Assembly: GCA_020343875.1 (NCBI GenBank)
Contig: CP070811.1
Span: 4,477,070 to 4,537,793, forward strand
Direction of reading: 5' to 3'
From: Anaerolineales bacterium
GTDB taxonomy: Bacteria; Chloroflexota; Anaerolineae; 4572-78; NAK82
Length of the DNA: 60,724 bases
Positions within the stretch are counted from its first letter, which is position 1; every line of letters begins with the position of its first letter. Below, one piece after another: positions 27,463 to 35,266 of this stretch. The notes beneath the pieces were generated by a model. It saw nothing but the letters and a program-made list of their open reading frames with translations. It did not search any database and was not told the DNA's origin. Made by a program: the position numbers and the translations under genes.

Positions 27463-27491
27463 TTGCCATTTGCTGGCGCGTCGTGTATAAT
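27463..27491 (+). promoter_or_regulatory. Strong promoter for the PdtaS-like/ANTAR/nadE operon
   Basis: TTGCCA (27463-27468) and a perfect TATAAT (27486-27491) with a 17-bp spacer, 20 bp after the fmt stop. The predicted start near 27498 gives a leader of about 160 nt that contains the inverted repeat at 27511-27582. Confidence 0.82.
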
Positions 27492-27499
27492 CGTGACCA

Positions 27500-27583
27500 G
27501 CAACAGGTAGCAGGTAGCAAGTAGCAGATAACAGGTAGCAGGTGTTAAGCTGCGGGCAACTAGTTCTGCTTTTTGCTACCTGC
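27500..27583 (+). repeat. AGGTAGC-type repeats forming an inverted repeat in the operon leader
   Basis: Degenerate 7-bp units (CAGGTAG/CAGATAA/CAGGTAG) run through 27504-27545. The arm CAGGTAGCAAGTAGCAG (27511-27527) is matched by the reverse complement at 27566-27582 (CTGCTTTTTGCTACCTG) with 2 mismatches in 17. In RNA this makes a long hairpin about 80 nt before the kinase start. Similar units occur near 7.3, 10.0, 12.8 and 41.7 kb. Confidence 0.75.
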
Positions 27584-27659
27584 TGGTGCTCTGTGAGGTC
27601 CATATTGACGGGTAAATCCTGGCCCCTGTAACAGCGGTTCTTCCCCTTTCAGGTCACCC

Positions 27660-29216
27660 TTGACAGAGTACCGGTTGCTACCTAGCGAGATTACAGTGGA
27701 CGACGTGGTCTATTCTTCTGATGATGTCTATGAGCGCTGTCAGCGGCTGACTGAAACGGATGTGGCGTTTCTCAAGGAAGTCGAAAGTCAAATGCCCATC
27801 GTTGCTGACGTCAGTCGGGCTGATATTCTACTCTATGGCTGGTTGGAGGCCAACCGAGCTGTGGTGCTGGCCCATGCTCGGCCTCATTCCATCTCACCTA
27901 TCCATCCCCACCTGCTAATCGGTCAGGAAGTCGGCAAGGACCAGGAGCCTTTGATCATTCGCACACTGGAGGGCGGACGCCCACAGCAAGGTGCGCAATG
28001 GCTGATCGCTAATGGCGCGCCGATAATGAAGCAGGCCTACCCCTTGCGACGCCCGGGCGAGAAGCGGGTTATTGCGGCCTTTAGCGTCGAGACCAACTTG
28101 CTGGAGCACGAGCGACACAACCGCCGTCGTCGCGCTTTTCAGCGGGCCTTGCTTCAGTTGCAGATGATGGCACAGCGCGCACAATTGGTGGGGGCTGCGG
28201 ACTTGAGCCCCTTCGGAGAACACGACGGGGTCATAGTCGCTGACCGCGAGCGGGTGATTCACTATGCCAGTGGCATTGCTACCAATCTCTACCGTCGCAT
28301 TGACTATCCAGGCGGACTCCTGGCCCGTCGCCTAGGTGACCTGGGCACTGGAGATGATGACCTGGCCCGGGCTGCCCTGAGACAAATTCAGTGTCTGGAG
28401 CAAGAAGAAGAATCTGGCGGTCGCTATTGGGTGAAAAAGGCCATCCCTCTCCTAAACCTGCCTCGCTCGCGTCTCTTTTCTTGGATGAGCTGGAAAAGAA
28501 AGCCTGGGGAGCCAAGTCACGTCATATTGTTGGTACATGACTCGACTGAGAGCCGTCGTCGGGAAAAAGAACTCAGAGTAAAGACGGCAATGATCCAGGA
28601 AGTGCACCATCGGGTGAAGAACAACCTGCAAACCATTGCCGCTTTGCTGCGCATGCAAGTGCGCCGGATGTCCAGTAAGAAGGCTCGCCTGGCGGTGGAA
28701 GAGGCTATTGGCCGTATCCTGAGTGTGGCTGTCATCCATGAGTTTCTCTCGCACCAGGAGTCGCGAGTCATCAACATCAAGGACGTGAGCCATCGCATCC
28801 TGACCCAGATGCGCCGGGAGATGCTGGGCCCAGATAGGGATATCTGGCTTGAGTTGGAGGGCCCTCCGATTTTTCTGCCAGCCCGCCAGGCGACTGCCTG
28901 TGCTCTCGTCATTAACGAACTGTTGCAGAATGCTGTAGAGCATGGGTTCCATGAAGGAAGTGTGGGCTATGTGAATCTCACGTTGCAGGACGAAGGAGAT
29001 ACTGTCATCGTTCGGGTCCGAGACGATGGAACTGGCCTCCCGGACGATTTTCGCGTGGAAAATGCGGATAGCCTGGGTCTGCAAATCGTACAGACCCTCG
29101 TTCAAGAGGACTTAAAGGGTACAATTGAAATGCGTGATGGTGATGGCACTGAAGCCATTATCACTTTCCCCAAAACCATATTCGGAGGTGAAGAAGAGTG
29201 GAACGCACACGTGTAA
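27660..29216 (+). CDS. PdtaS-like sensor histidine kinase (GAF-PAS-HisKA_2)
   Basis: A cytosolic sensor of 518 residues resembling mycobacterial PdtaS. An N-terminal GAF-like kinase-sensor domain (about 10-160) precedes a PAS-like region (about 180-300, with DGVIVADRERVIHYAS). The HisKA_2 core EVHHRVKNNLQTIAALL follows, with His317 as likely phospho-acceptor, then an HATPase with NELLQNAVEHG and DDGTGLPDDF. HisKA_2 kinases of this type signal to ANTAR response regulators. Such a regulator is encoded next, overlapping by 19 bp. TTG start with AGG six bases upstream; start confidence is moderate. Transcribed from 27463-27491. Confidence 0.9.
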   Translation: MTEYRLLPSEITVDDVVYSSDDVYERCQRLTETDVAFLKEVESQMPIVADVSRADILLYGWLEANRAVVLAHARPHSISPIHPHLLIGQEVGKDQEPLIIRTLEGGRPQQGAQWLIANGAPIMKQAYPLRRPGEKRVIAAFSVETNLLEHERHNRRRRAFQRALLQLQMMAQRAQLVGAADLSPFGEHDGVIVADRERVIHYASGIATNLYRRIDYPGGLLARRLGDLGTGDDDLARAALRQIQCLEQEEESGGRYWVKKAIPLLNLPRSRLFSWMSWKRKPGEPSHVILLVHDSTESRRREKELRVKTAMIQEVHHRVKNNLQTIAALLRMQVRRMSSKKARLAVEEAIGRILSVAVIHEFLSHQESRVINIKDVSHRILTQMRREMLGPDRDIWLELEGPPIFLPARQATACALVINELLQNAVEHGFHEGSVGYVNLTLQDEGDTVIVRVRDDGTGLPDDFRVENADSLGLQIVQTLVQEDLKGTIEMRDGDGTEAIITFPKTIFGGEEEWNAHV

Positions 29217-29779
29217 TCATTGCTGACGATGAGTCACTTATCCGCATGGATCTGCGGGAGATGCTCCTTAACTTGGGCTACTTGGTGGTAGGTGAGGTGG
29301 GAGACGGTCGCAGCGCCGTGAACTTGGCCCGCGAGCTCAGGCCGGACGTGGTCATCATGGACGTCAAAATGCCGGATATGGACGGTATTGATGCTGCCAG
29401 GATCCTCACTGAGGAGCGCCTCGCGCCGGTCATTTTGCTCACGGCCTATAGCCAAAAAGACCTGGTGGAGCGGGCTAAAGAAGCTGGAGTGGTGGGCTAT
29501 ATGGTAAAGCCCTTCCGGGAATCTGACTTGGTCCCGGCTATTGAGGTCGCACTGGCTCGCTTCAAAGAATTCGAATCGCTGCACAAAGAAGTGGACGACC
29601 TCCAGGTTGCCCTTGAAACGCGCAAGCTGGTGGACCGAGCCAAGGGCATCTTAATGGATTCCCAAGGCCTTAATGAGGCTGATGCTTTTCGCAAAATCCA
29701 AAAAATGAGCATGAACACACGCAAGCCGATGAAAGAAGTTGCCGAAGCGATTATTCTGGCGCATCAGGCAGGCGAGTAA
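29198..29779 (+). CDS. ANTAR-domain response regulator (PdtaR-like transcription antiterminator)
   Basis: 193 residues: a receiver domain (about 5-120; DD in IIADDESLI, Asp in VVIMDVKMPD, Thr in LLTAYS, Lys in YMVKPF), a coiled linker, and a C-terminal ANTAR domain (about 135-190; RKLVDRAKGILMDSQGLNEA). ANTAR domains bind paired RNA hairpins with six-base loops and prevent transcription termination in target leaders. GTG start with GGAGG nine bases upstream, inside the kinase gene, so translation is coupled. Its kinase is the PdtaS-like protein encoded just before it. Confidence 0.93.
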   Translation: MERTRVIIADDESLIRMDLREMLLNLGYLVVGEVGDGRSAVNLARELRPDVVIMDVKMPDMDGIDAARILTEERLAPVILLTAYSQKDLVERAKEAGVVGYMVKPFRESDLVPAIEVALARFKEFESLHKEVDDLQVALETRKLVDRAKGILMDSQGLNEADAFRKIQKMSMNTRKPMKEVAEAIILAHQAGE

Positions 29780-29828
29780 GGGGCGCCTGAAAATTGCTGG
29801 GGGCGACCAACTGCTAGGAGGGTTTTGC

Positions 29829-31571
29829 GTGCAACGTTTGCGGATCGGATTGGCCCAGATCAATACCACCGTCGGCGATTTGCGGGGCAATACAGCGCGC
29901 GTCACCCGCTTGCTTCAGCGTGCCCGCGAGTGCCAGGTTGATCTGGTGCTTTTCCCCGAGCTGGCAATATCCGGCTATCCCCCCGAGGATCTGCTGCTGA
30001 AGCCAAGTTTCATTGAGGCTAACCGGGCTTGCCTGGACGAGCTGTTACCTCACACCCAAGGCCTTACAGCCGTGGTCGGTTTCGTAGATGTGGACAGCGA
30101 TATCTTCAACGCTGCTGCTGTGCTTCACGATGGGCGGGTAGAAGGTTTGTATCACAAGGTGCTTTTGCCCAACTACGCTGTCTTCGATGAAGTGCGCTAT
30201 TTCAAGGCGGGGGAAGGATTTCCGCTGTTCGAGTTGGACGGGATTGTCTTTGGGGTCAGCGTGTGTGAGGATATCTGGTATCCGGCCGGGCCACCGGAGA
30301 GGCAGGCGGCCGCTGGTGCGGAATTGCTGGTCAACATATCCGCTTCGCCCTATCACCTGGGCAAGATTCAGGAGCGGGAGCGGATGCTGGCTACCCGCGC
30401 CGCCGATAACGTGGCCGTGGTCGCCTTCTGCAACCAGGTAGGTGGCCAAGACGAGTTGGTCTTCGACGGCAGCAGTGTGATTGTGGATGAGCGGGGACAA
30501 GTCATCGCCCGCGGACAGCCCTTTGCTGAGGACTTTGTAGTGGCTGACGTCGATATGCGTAGTGTCTTTCGCCAGCGTCTCCATGACCCCCGCCGGCGCA
30601 AAGGTGAGTTGGCTCACCTTTATCGACCTGATAAACTTCAGAAAATCCACCTGCCTGGCCCTGCATCCCCCATCTCTCGTACGCCATTGACGCCTGTCGT
30701 ATCACCCCTGCCCGATCGGCTGGGTGAAGTCTACCAGGCATTGTTGCTAGGTACGCGTGACTACGTGCAGAAGAATGGGTTTCAGACAGTGGTGGTTGGC
30801 CTGTCTGGAGGCATTGACTCATCGTTGGTGGCCACGATTGCGGTTGATGCTCTGGGGGCAGAGAACGTGGTGGGGGTCTCTATGCCTTCTCGTTATTCGT
30901 CCGACCATAGTCTGGAGGATGCTGGGGCGCTGGCTGAGGCGTTAGGTATTCGATATGAGTGCATCAGTATTGAGCCTGCCTTCCGATCTTATTTGGAGAT
31001 GCTAAGCCAGGTATTCGCCGATACCCAACCGGATGTGGCTGAGGAGAACCTGCAGGCCCGCGCCAGGGGCAATGTGCTGATGGCGCTCAGCAACAAGTTT
31101 GGCTGGCTGGTGCTGACTACCGGTAACAAGAGTGAGATGGCTGTTGGCTACGCCACCCTTTATGGCGACATGGCGGGGGGATTTGCCGTCATCAAAGATG
31201 TGCCAAAGACCTTGGTTTATGAATTGGCAGTCTATCGCAACCAGACATCCGGCCCGGTCATCCCGGAGCGCGTTTTGACCAAAGCCCCCTCAGCTGAGTT
31301 GCGCCCCAATCAAAAAGATAGTGACTCGCTGCCTGAATATGCCGACTTGGACGCTATCTTGCATGCCTATGTGGAGGAGGACCGTGGCTTCCACGAGATG
31401 CGGGCTATGGGCTTCGACAAGGAAACGGTGCGACGGGTGATTCGCTTGGTATACCGCAACGAATATAAGCGCCGCCAGGCGCCGCCTGGCGTGCGCGTCA
31501 CTGCCCGAGCTTTCGGCAAAGACCGAAGGTTACCGATCACTAACAAGTATCAGACTGCAGAGGACGGGTGA
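29829..31571 (+). CDS. nadE: Glutamine-dependent NAD(+) synthetase
   Basis: Makes NAD from deamido-NAD, ATP and glutamine. 580 residues from the GTG at 29829, which has AGGAGGG eight bases upstream; a longer in-frame start at 29739 overlaps the ANTAR gene and is rejected. The N-terminal nitrilase-fold glutaminase (about 1-260) shows the Glu-Lys-Cys triad in FPELAISGY, YHKVLLPNY and SVCEDIW. The synthetase domain (about 285-575) has the P-loop GLSGGIDSSLVATI and TTGNKSEMAVGYATLYGD. It lies between two HisKA_2/ANTAR pairs, and the next gene overlaps its stop (GTGA), an unusual position that suggests co-regulation of NAD synthesis. Confidence 0.95.
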   Translation: MQRLRIGLAQINTTVGDLRGNTARVTRLLQRARECQVDLVLFPELAISGYPPEDLLLKPSFIEANRACLDELLPHTQGLTAVVGFVDVDSDIFNAAAVLHDGRVEGLYHKVLLPNYAVFDEVRYFKAGEGFPLFELDGIVFGVSVCEDIWYPAGPPERQAAAGAELLVNISASPYHLGKIQERERMLATRAADNVAVVAFCNQVGGQDELVFDGSSVIVDERGQVIARGQPFAEDFVVADVDMRSVFRQRLHDPRRRKGELAHLYRPDKLQKIHLPGPASPISRTPLTPVVSPLPDRLGEVYQALLLGTRDYVQKNGFQTVVVGLSGGIDSSLVATIAVDALGAENVVGVSMPSRYSSDHSLEDAGALAEALGIRYECISIEPAFRSYLEMLSQVFADTQPDVAEENLQARARGNVLMALSNKFGWLVLTTGNKSEMAVGYATLYGDMAGGFAVIKDVPKTLVYELAVYRNQTSGPVIPERVLTKAPSAELRPNQKDSDSLPEYADLDAILHAYVEEDRGFHEMRAMGFDKETVRRVIRLVYRNEYKRRQAPPGVRVTARAFGKDRRLPITNKYQTAEDG

Positions 31572-32704
31572 CAGCAACTAACTCAACCCGCAATGGCCAG
31601 TTGGCCCCCAAACCGCCCCAACTCACCGCCGTGCGCGAGATCAGCCGGGCCATCGCCGAGGCATGGGATCTGCCTACCACCCTGGATCTTATTACCCGCC
31701 GCGCCACCGAGGTGATGGGCATGGATTCTTGCTCCATTTACCTGCGTGACTTACGTACGGATCGGCTGGTGCTACAGGCGACGACTGGCCTCAATCAGAA
31801 GGCGGTCGGGCAGGCCTGGCTGGCCATGGGCGAGGGGCTGACGGGATGGGCCGCTCAGCACCGCGAAGCCGTTGCTATCACCGCCGCTGCCACTGACCCT
31901 CGATTTAAACACCTGCCGGGTACCGGCGAGGCCCGCTTTCCCTCACTGATGGCCATGCCGCTCATTAGTCACGACCGCGTCATTGGCGCTGCCAATGTAC
32001 AGACGGTGGAACCTCGCACCTTCACCGCCGACGAGGTTGAGCTGTTCGCTATCATCGCTGACCTGGCGGCCACGGCATTGGAGAAGGCTCAGACTGTTCG
32101 GGCAGCCGTGGTGCAAGAGATGCACCACCGGGTGAAAAATAACCTGCAGACCATCGCTATGCTGCTGCGCCTGCAACTGTCGCAGACCGATCTTGCGCCG
32201 CGCGACATTTTGCACGAAACCATCAACCGGGTGCTGAGTATCGCTGCCGTCCACGATATCTTGTCGCAGGAGGGGGTGGGGTTGATCAGCCTGCGCCAAC
32301 TCATCCAGCAGGTGGCTCACAATGTGGCCACTAATATGACGGCCGTTGGTGTACCGGTGGAGGTGACTGTAAACGGGGACGACCTGCAATTACGCTCCCA
32401 ACCGGCCACCAGCCTTGCCCTGGTTACCAATGAGTTGCTGCAAAACGCGCTGGAGCATGGTATGCCCGTCACCGGGGGCGCCATTGCCATCCGCCTCCTC
32501 GACGAAGGAGAGCAACTCCGCCTTGAGGTACGCGACAACGGCCTTGGCCTCCCCGAAGGCTTTGACCCGCTCCAGGGCGGGGGGTTGGGCCTGGAGATCG
32601 TGCGTACCATGGTTACGGAGGACTTGGGCGGTACGTTTAGCCTTACTCCTCGTGAGGACGGCGCCCTGGCCAGAGTAGTCGTTCCCACAGCCAGACTGGG
32701 GTGA
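31568..32704 (+). CDS. GAF-HisKA_2 sensor histidine kinase
   Basis: 378 residues with one GAF domain (about 20-170) and a HisKA_2/HATPase core: EMHHRVKNNLQTIAMLL with His187 as likely phospho-acceptor, NELLQNALEHG, and DNGLGLPEGF. The core is clearly related to the kinase encoded at 27660 but the sensory half differs: one GAF instead of GAF plus PAS. The GTG start overlaps the nadE stop by 4 bp. The second ANTAR regulator follows after 3 bp and is its likely partner. No membrane segment, so the signal is probably cytoplasmic. Confidence 0.92.
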   Translation: MTATNSTRNGQLAPKPPQLTAVREISRAIAEAWDLPTTLDLITRRATEVMGMDSCSIYLRDLRTDRLVLQATTGLNQKAVGQAWLAMGEGLTGWAAQHREAVAITAAATDPRFKHLPGTGEARFPSLMAMPLISHDRVIGAANVQTVEPRTFTADEVELFAIIADLAATALEKAQTVRAAVVQEMHHRVKNNLQTIAMLLRLQLSQTDLAPRDILHETINRVLSIAAVHDILSQEGVGLISLRQLIQQVAHNVATNMTAVGVPVEVTVNGDDLQLRSQPATSLALVTNELLQNALEHGMPVTGGAIAIRLLDEGEQLRLEVRDNGLGLPEGFDPLQGGGLGLEIVRTMVTEDLGGTFSLTPREDGALARVVVPTARLG

Positions 32705-32707
32705 AGC

Positions 32708-33349
32708 ATGGCCGATGTCCCATCCCTAGCTCCTAATTCCCAGCCTTCAGACTACGACACTCGGTCACTTCGTATTCTCATTGCCGACGATGAGGCAGTC
32801 ATTCGCCTGGGACTCAAGACAATGCTCGTGGAACTGGGATATCGGGTGGTGGGCATGGCAGCCAATGGCGAGCAGGCTCTGGCGCTGATTGCAGAGCACG
32901 CGCCTGATTTGGCTATTCTTGATATAAAAATGCCGGCTTTGGATGGTCTTACCGTCGCCGAGCGCCTGGCTGAAGAGAGCCCGCTGCCGGTGGTGATACT
33001 CACTGCATATAGTCAGCAAGCATTGGTGGAACGGGCGGTTGGGGCATCGGTAATGGGATACCTGGTGAAGCCAGTCAGGGAGGAATTGCTTGGTCCGGCT
33101 GTAGAACTGGCGATCGCTCGCTTTCAGGCAACGCAGGCAATCCGAGCCGAGTCGGATGACCTGCGCGAGCAGTTGGCTGCGCGTGAGGCAGTTGACAAGG
33201 CCAAGCGTCTATTGATGACACGTCTCGGTTGGAGCGAGGCAGAGGCCTATCGCCAGCTTCAGATGGCCGGTCGCCAGTCCCGGCGCTCAATGCAGGCCGT
33301 GGCTGAGGCGGTCGTGGCTACCGGCGGCGACTTGTCCGGCCTGTCCTAG
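32708..33349 (+). CDS. Second ANTAR-domain response regulator
   Basis: 213 residues: a receiver (about 20-140; DDEAV, Asp in LAILDIKMPA, Thr in LTAYSQ, Lys in YLVKPVRE) and an ANTAR domain (about 155-205; EAVDKAKRLLMTRLGWSEAEA). It is a paralogue of the regulator at 29198 and should also bind RNA. The N-terminal 17 residues (PSLAPNSQPS) are encoded by a CCTAATTCCC-type repeat and look like an added tail. The stop codon lies inside the first copy of a 22-bp tandem hairpin repeat. The next gene is glutamine synthetase with a structured leader, a plausible target since ANTAR proteins often control nitrogen genes. Confidence 0.92.
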   Translation: MADVPSLAPNSQPSDYDTRSLRILIADDEAVIRLGLKTMLVELGYRVVGMAANGEQALALIAEHAPDLAILDIKMPALDGLTVAERLAEESPLPVVILTAYSQQALVERAVGASVMGYLVKPVREELLGPAVELAIARFQATQAIRAESDDLREQLAAREAVDKAKRLLMTRLGWSEAEAYRQLQMAGRQSRRSMQAVAEAVVATGGDLSGLS

Positions 33350-33388
33350 TTGTCACTAGGGCCTGTCCTAGTTGTCATTAGGGCCTGT
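33338..33388 (+). repeat. Tandem 22-bp repeat, each copy a hairpin with a six-base loop
   Basis: Two copies of GGCCTGTCCTAGTTGTCAYTAG (33338-33359 and 33360-33381) and the start of a third. Each copy folds as GTCCTAG, loop TTGTCA, YTAGGGC: seven base pairs including wobbles. The first copy contains the stop codon of the ANTAR gene. Twin hexaloop hairpins are the form of ANTAR RNA targets, but the usual A1/G4 loop bases are absent here. Confidence 0.8.
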
Positions 33389-33475
33389 TACGGTGGATGT
33401 CTAATTCTAGGTGCAAGCACCCTGACCTGGCGTGGCGATCGGAAAGCATATAACCTTAAAATTTTCGATAGGGGG

Positions 33476-33504
33476 TTGACATCCTTAATAAAATCTGCTA
33501 TAGT
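33476..33504 (+). promoter_or_regulatory. Promoter of glnA
   Basis: A perfect TTGACA (33476-33481) and TATAGT (33499-33504), spacer 17 bp. The AT-rich stretch upstream (33445-33475) could act as an UP element. Start near 33511 gives a leader of about 145 nt carrying two hairpins. Confidence 0.88.
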
Positions 33505-33531
33505 GTAGCGCGTTAATCAATCGCATCCAGC

Positions 33532-33614
33532 GGGCGTGACGTAACGCCCATTGAGTGGCCGCGAAGCCCTCAGTTGTGAGTCTCAAGTTGACTCGCGCCT
33601 GAGGGCTTCGCGGC
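33532..33614 (+). promoter_or_regulatory. Structured glnA leader: hexaloop hairpin followed by a 16-bp hairpin
   Basis: Hairpin 1: GGGCGT (33532-33537) and ACGCCC (33544-33549) around the six-base loop GACGTA. Hairpin 2: GCCGCGAAGCCCTCAG (33558-33573) pairs perfectly over 16 bp with 33599-33614, and encloses a further 7-bp hairpin (33576-33596). No U-run follows, so it is not a simple terminator; it may protect the mRNA or be a protein-binding site. It does not resemble the cyanobacterial glutamine riboswitch. Given the two ANTAR regulators just upstream, RNA-level control of glnA is the leading guess. Confidence 0.7.
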
Positions 33615-33656
33615 GTTTGGATAGAAGAAATCTTTAGCCTGAAGGGAGACTCAATT

Positions 33657-34997
33657 ATGGCACTTACTACATTGCAGAAAGATGTACTGGCAAAGGCAAA
33701 GTCGGATGGCGTGAAGTTCGTCAATCTACAGTTCACCGACATTCATGGGATAGTCAAGAGCGTGGGTATCCCAGCCCACCGGCTGGAAGAGGCATTGGAG
33801 AAAGGAGTCTGGTTTGACGGCTCTTCGATTCAAGGCTTTGCCCGCATCCACGAGAGCGACATGGTGTTGCGCCTAGATCCGGCTACTTACCGTATCTTAC
33901 CCTGGAAGTCCCTGGATCGCCCCACGGCCCGTATCATTTGCGACATTTATCGCCCCGACGGGCGGCCTTTTGCTGGCGATCCTCGCTACATTTTGCGGCG
34001 AGCCATCGCTAAGGCTCAAGAAATGGGCTTAACCTATAACTGTGGGCCGGAGCTGGAATTCTTCCTCCTTCGCAAGAACGGTGAACGATTACACCCTGCC
34101 CCGCACGACGTGGCTGGTTACTTTGACTTTTCGCCTCGGGATCTGGCGGCTGCTGTCCGCTCTGACATCGTGGATGTGCTCCAGGCGTTGGACATCGAGG
34201 TGGAGATGGATCACCACGAAGTGGCGACTGGTCAGCACGAGATTGACTTTCGTTATGCGGAGGCGTTGCAGGCGGCTGACAATGCGATCACCTTCAAGTA
34301 TGCCGTCAAGGCAATTGCGGCTGCCTATGATTTGTACGCCAGCTTTATGCCCAAGCCCTTCTTTGGGCGGAACGGCAGCGGCATGCATACTCATCAAAGC
34401 CTTTTCAAAAATGGAACCAACGCGTTCTACGACCCTGACGATGAGTACAAGCTTTCGAAGACCGCCTACAGTTTCATTGCCGGTCAGTTGGCCCACGCCC
34501 GCGCCCTGAGCGCCGTCGTCGCGCCGACCGTCAACAGCTACAAACGGCTGGTACCTGGCTATGAGGCACCCGTCTACATCTGCTGGGCGCGTATTAATCG
34601 GGCGGCTCTGATCCGTATCCCGAATTATTCAGAGGGCAGAGAGCAGTCCACTCGTGCCGAGCTGCGCTTTCCTGATCCAAGCTGCAATCCTTACTTGGCT
34701 TTCGCCGTGATGCTGATGGCTGGCCTGGATGGCATCAACCAAGAAATGAAGCCCCCAGCGCCCGTGGAGGAGGATGTGTACCACTTCGACGACGCCAAGC
34801 TGGTTGAGCTGGGCATTGAGCAGTTGCCTGGCTCTTTGAAGGAAGCGATTGATGAGCTCAAGGCTGATCAGGTTCTGATGGATGCCTTGGGTGAACACAC
34901 CGGCTCGGGCTTTGTGGAGGCAAAGCAGGCTGAGTGGGACGAATACCGCATTCAGGTGTCGGAGTGGGAGCTAGGCCGGTACCTGGAGACGCTATAA
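33657..34997 (+). CDS. glnA: Glutamine synthetase, type I alpha
   Basis: Forms glutamine from glutamate, ammonium and ATP; normally a cytoplasmic dodecamer. The 446 residues fit the short GSI-alpha form, and the adenylylation loop (NLYDLP-type) of GSI-beta is absent from the C-terminal third. Motifs are WFDGSSIQGFARIHESDM at the N-terminal beta-grasp, NCGPELEFFL with metal-binding Glu, GSGMHTHQSLF with the ATP/metal His, and RAELRFPDPSCNPYLA. GSI-alpha enzymes are feedback-inhibited by glutamine, not by adenylylation. AGGGAG lies eight bases before the ATG. Own promoter, structured leader and terminator make it a single transcription unit. Confidence 0.96.
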   Translation: MALTTLQKDVLAKAKSDGVKFVNLQFTDIHGIVKSVGIPAHRLEEALEKGVWFDGSSIQGFARIHESDMVLRLDPATYRILPWKSLDRPTARIICDIYRPDGRPFAGDPRYILRRAIAKAQEMGLTYNCGPELEFFLLRKNGERLHPAPHDVAGYFDFSPRDLAAAVRSDIVDVLQALDIEVEMDHHEVATGQHEIDFRYAEALQAADNAITFKYAVKAIAAAYDLYASFMPKPFFGRNGSGMHTHQSLFKNGTNAFYDPDDEYKLSKTAYSFIAGQLAHARALSAVVAPTVNSYKRLVPGYEAPVYICWARINRAALIRIPNYSEGREQSTRAELRFPDPSCNPYLAFAVMLMAGLDGINQEMKPPAPVEEDVYHFDDAKLVELGIEQLPGSLKEAIDELKADQVLMDALGEHTGSGFVEAKQAEWDEYRIQVSEWELGRYLETL

Positions 34998-35046
34998 ATG
35001 GCTGGTACTGGCCGGGTAGCCGGCCAGGGCATCTATTGATCAAATA

Positions 35047-35082
35047 CGAGGCTCCCTGGAAACAGGGAGCCTCGCGGTTTTT
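35047..35082 (+). terminator. Rho-independent terminator of glnA
   Basis: A 12-bp perfect stem (CGAGGCTCCCTG, 35047-35058, with 35063-35074), a GAAA tetraloop, then CGGTTTTT. It ends the glnA transcript about 50 bp after the stop codon. Confidence 0.92.
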
Positions 35083-35266
35083 GGGGCTGCGGTGGGCAAC
35101 CTGTCAGCCTCTCACGCGAATCCTTCCTGTTGAGGACAAAGCAACTGTAAAAAATGCGATGATAATACGGCTTGAAATGAGATTTGTGGTAAAATAGGGG
35201 TAACCGCAAATCTGCTACCCCGTAAGCTAATTGCGGGGGGACATACTTATAGAAAGGAGCAAGGCT

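Noticed and set aside
33532..33549. Classic ANTAR target site in the glnA leader
   Set aside because: The loop has G at position 4 but not A at position 1, and the following hairpin is not a hexaloop; reported as a candidate only, not as an ANTAR site.
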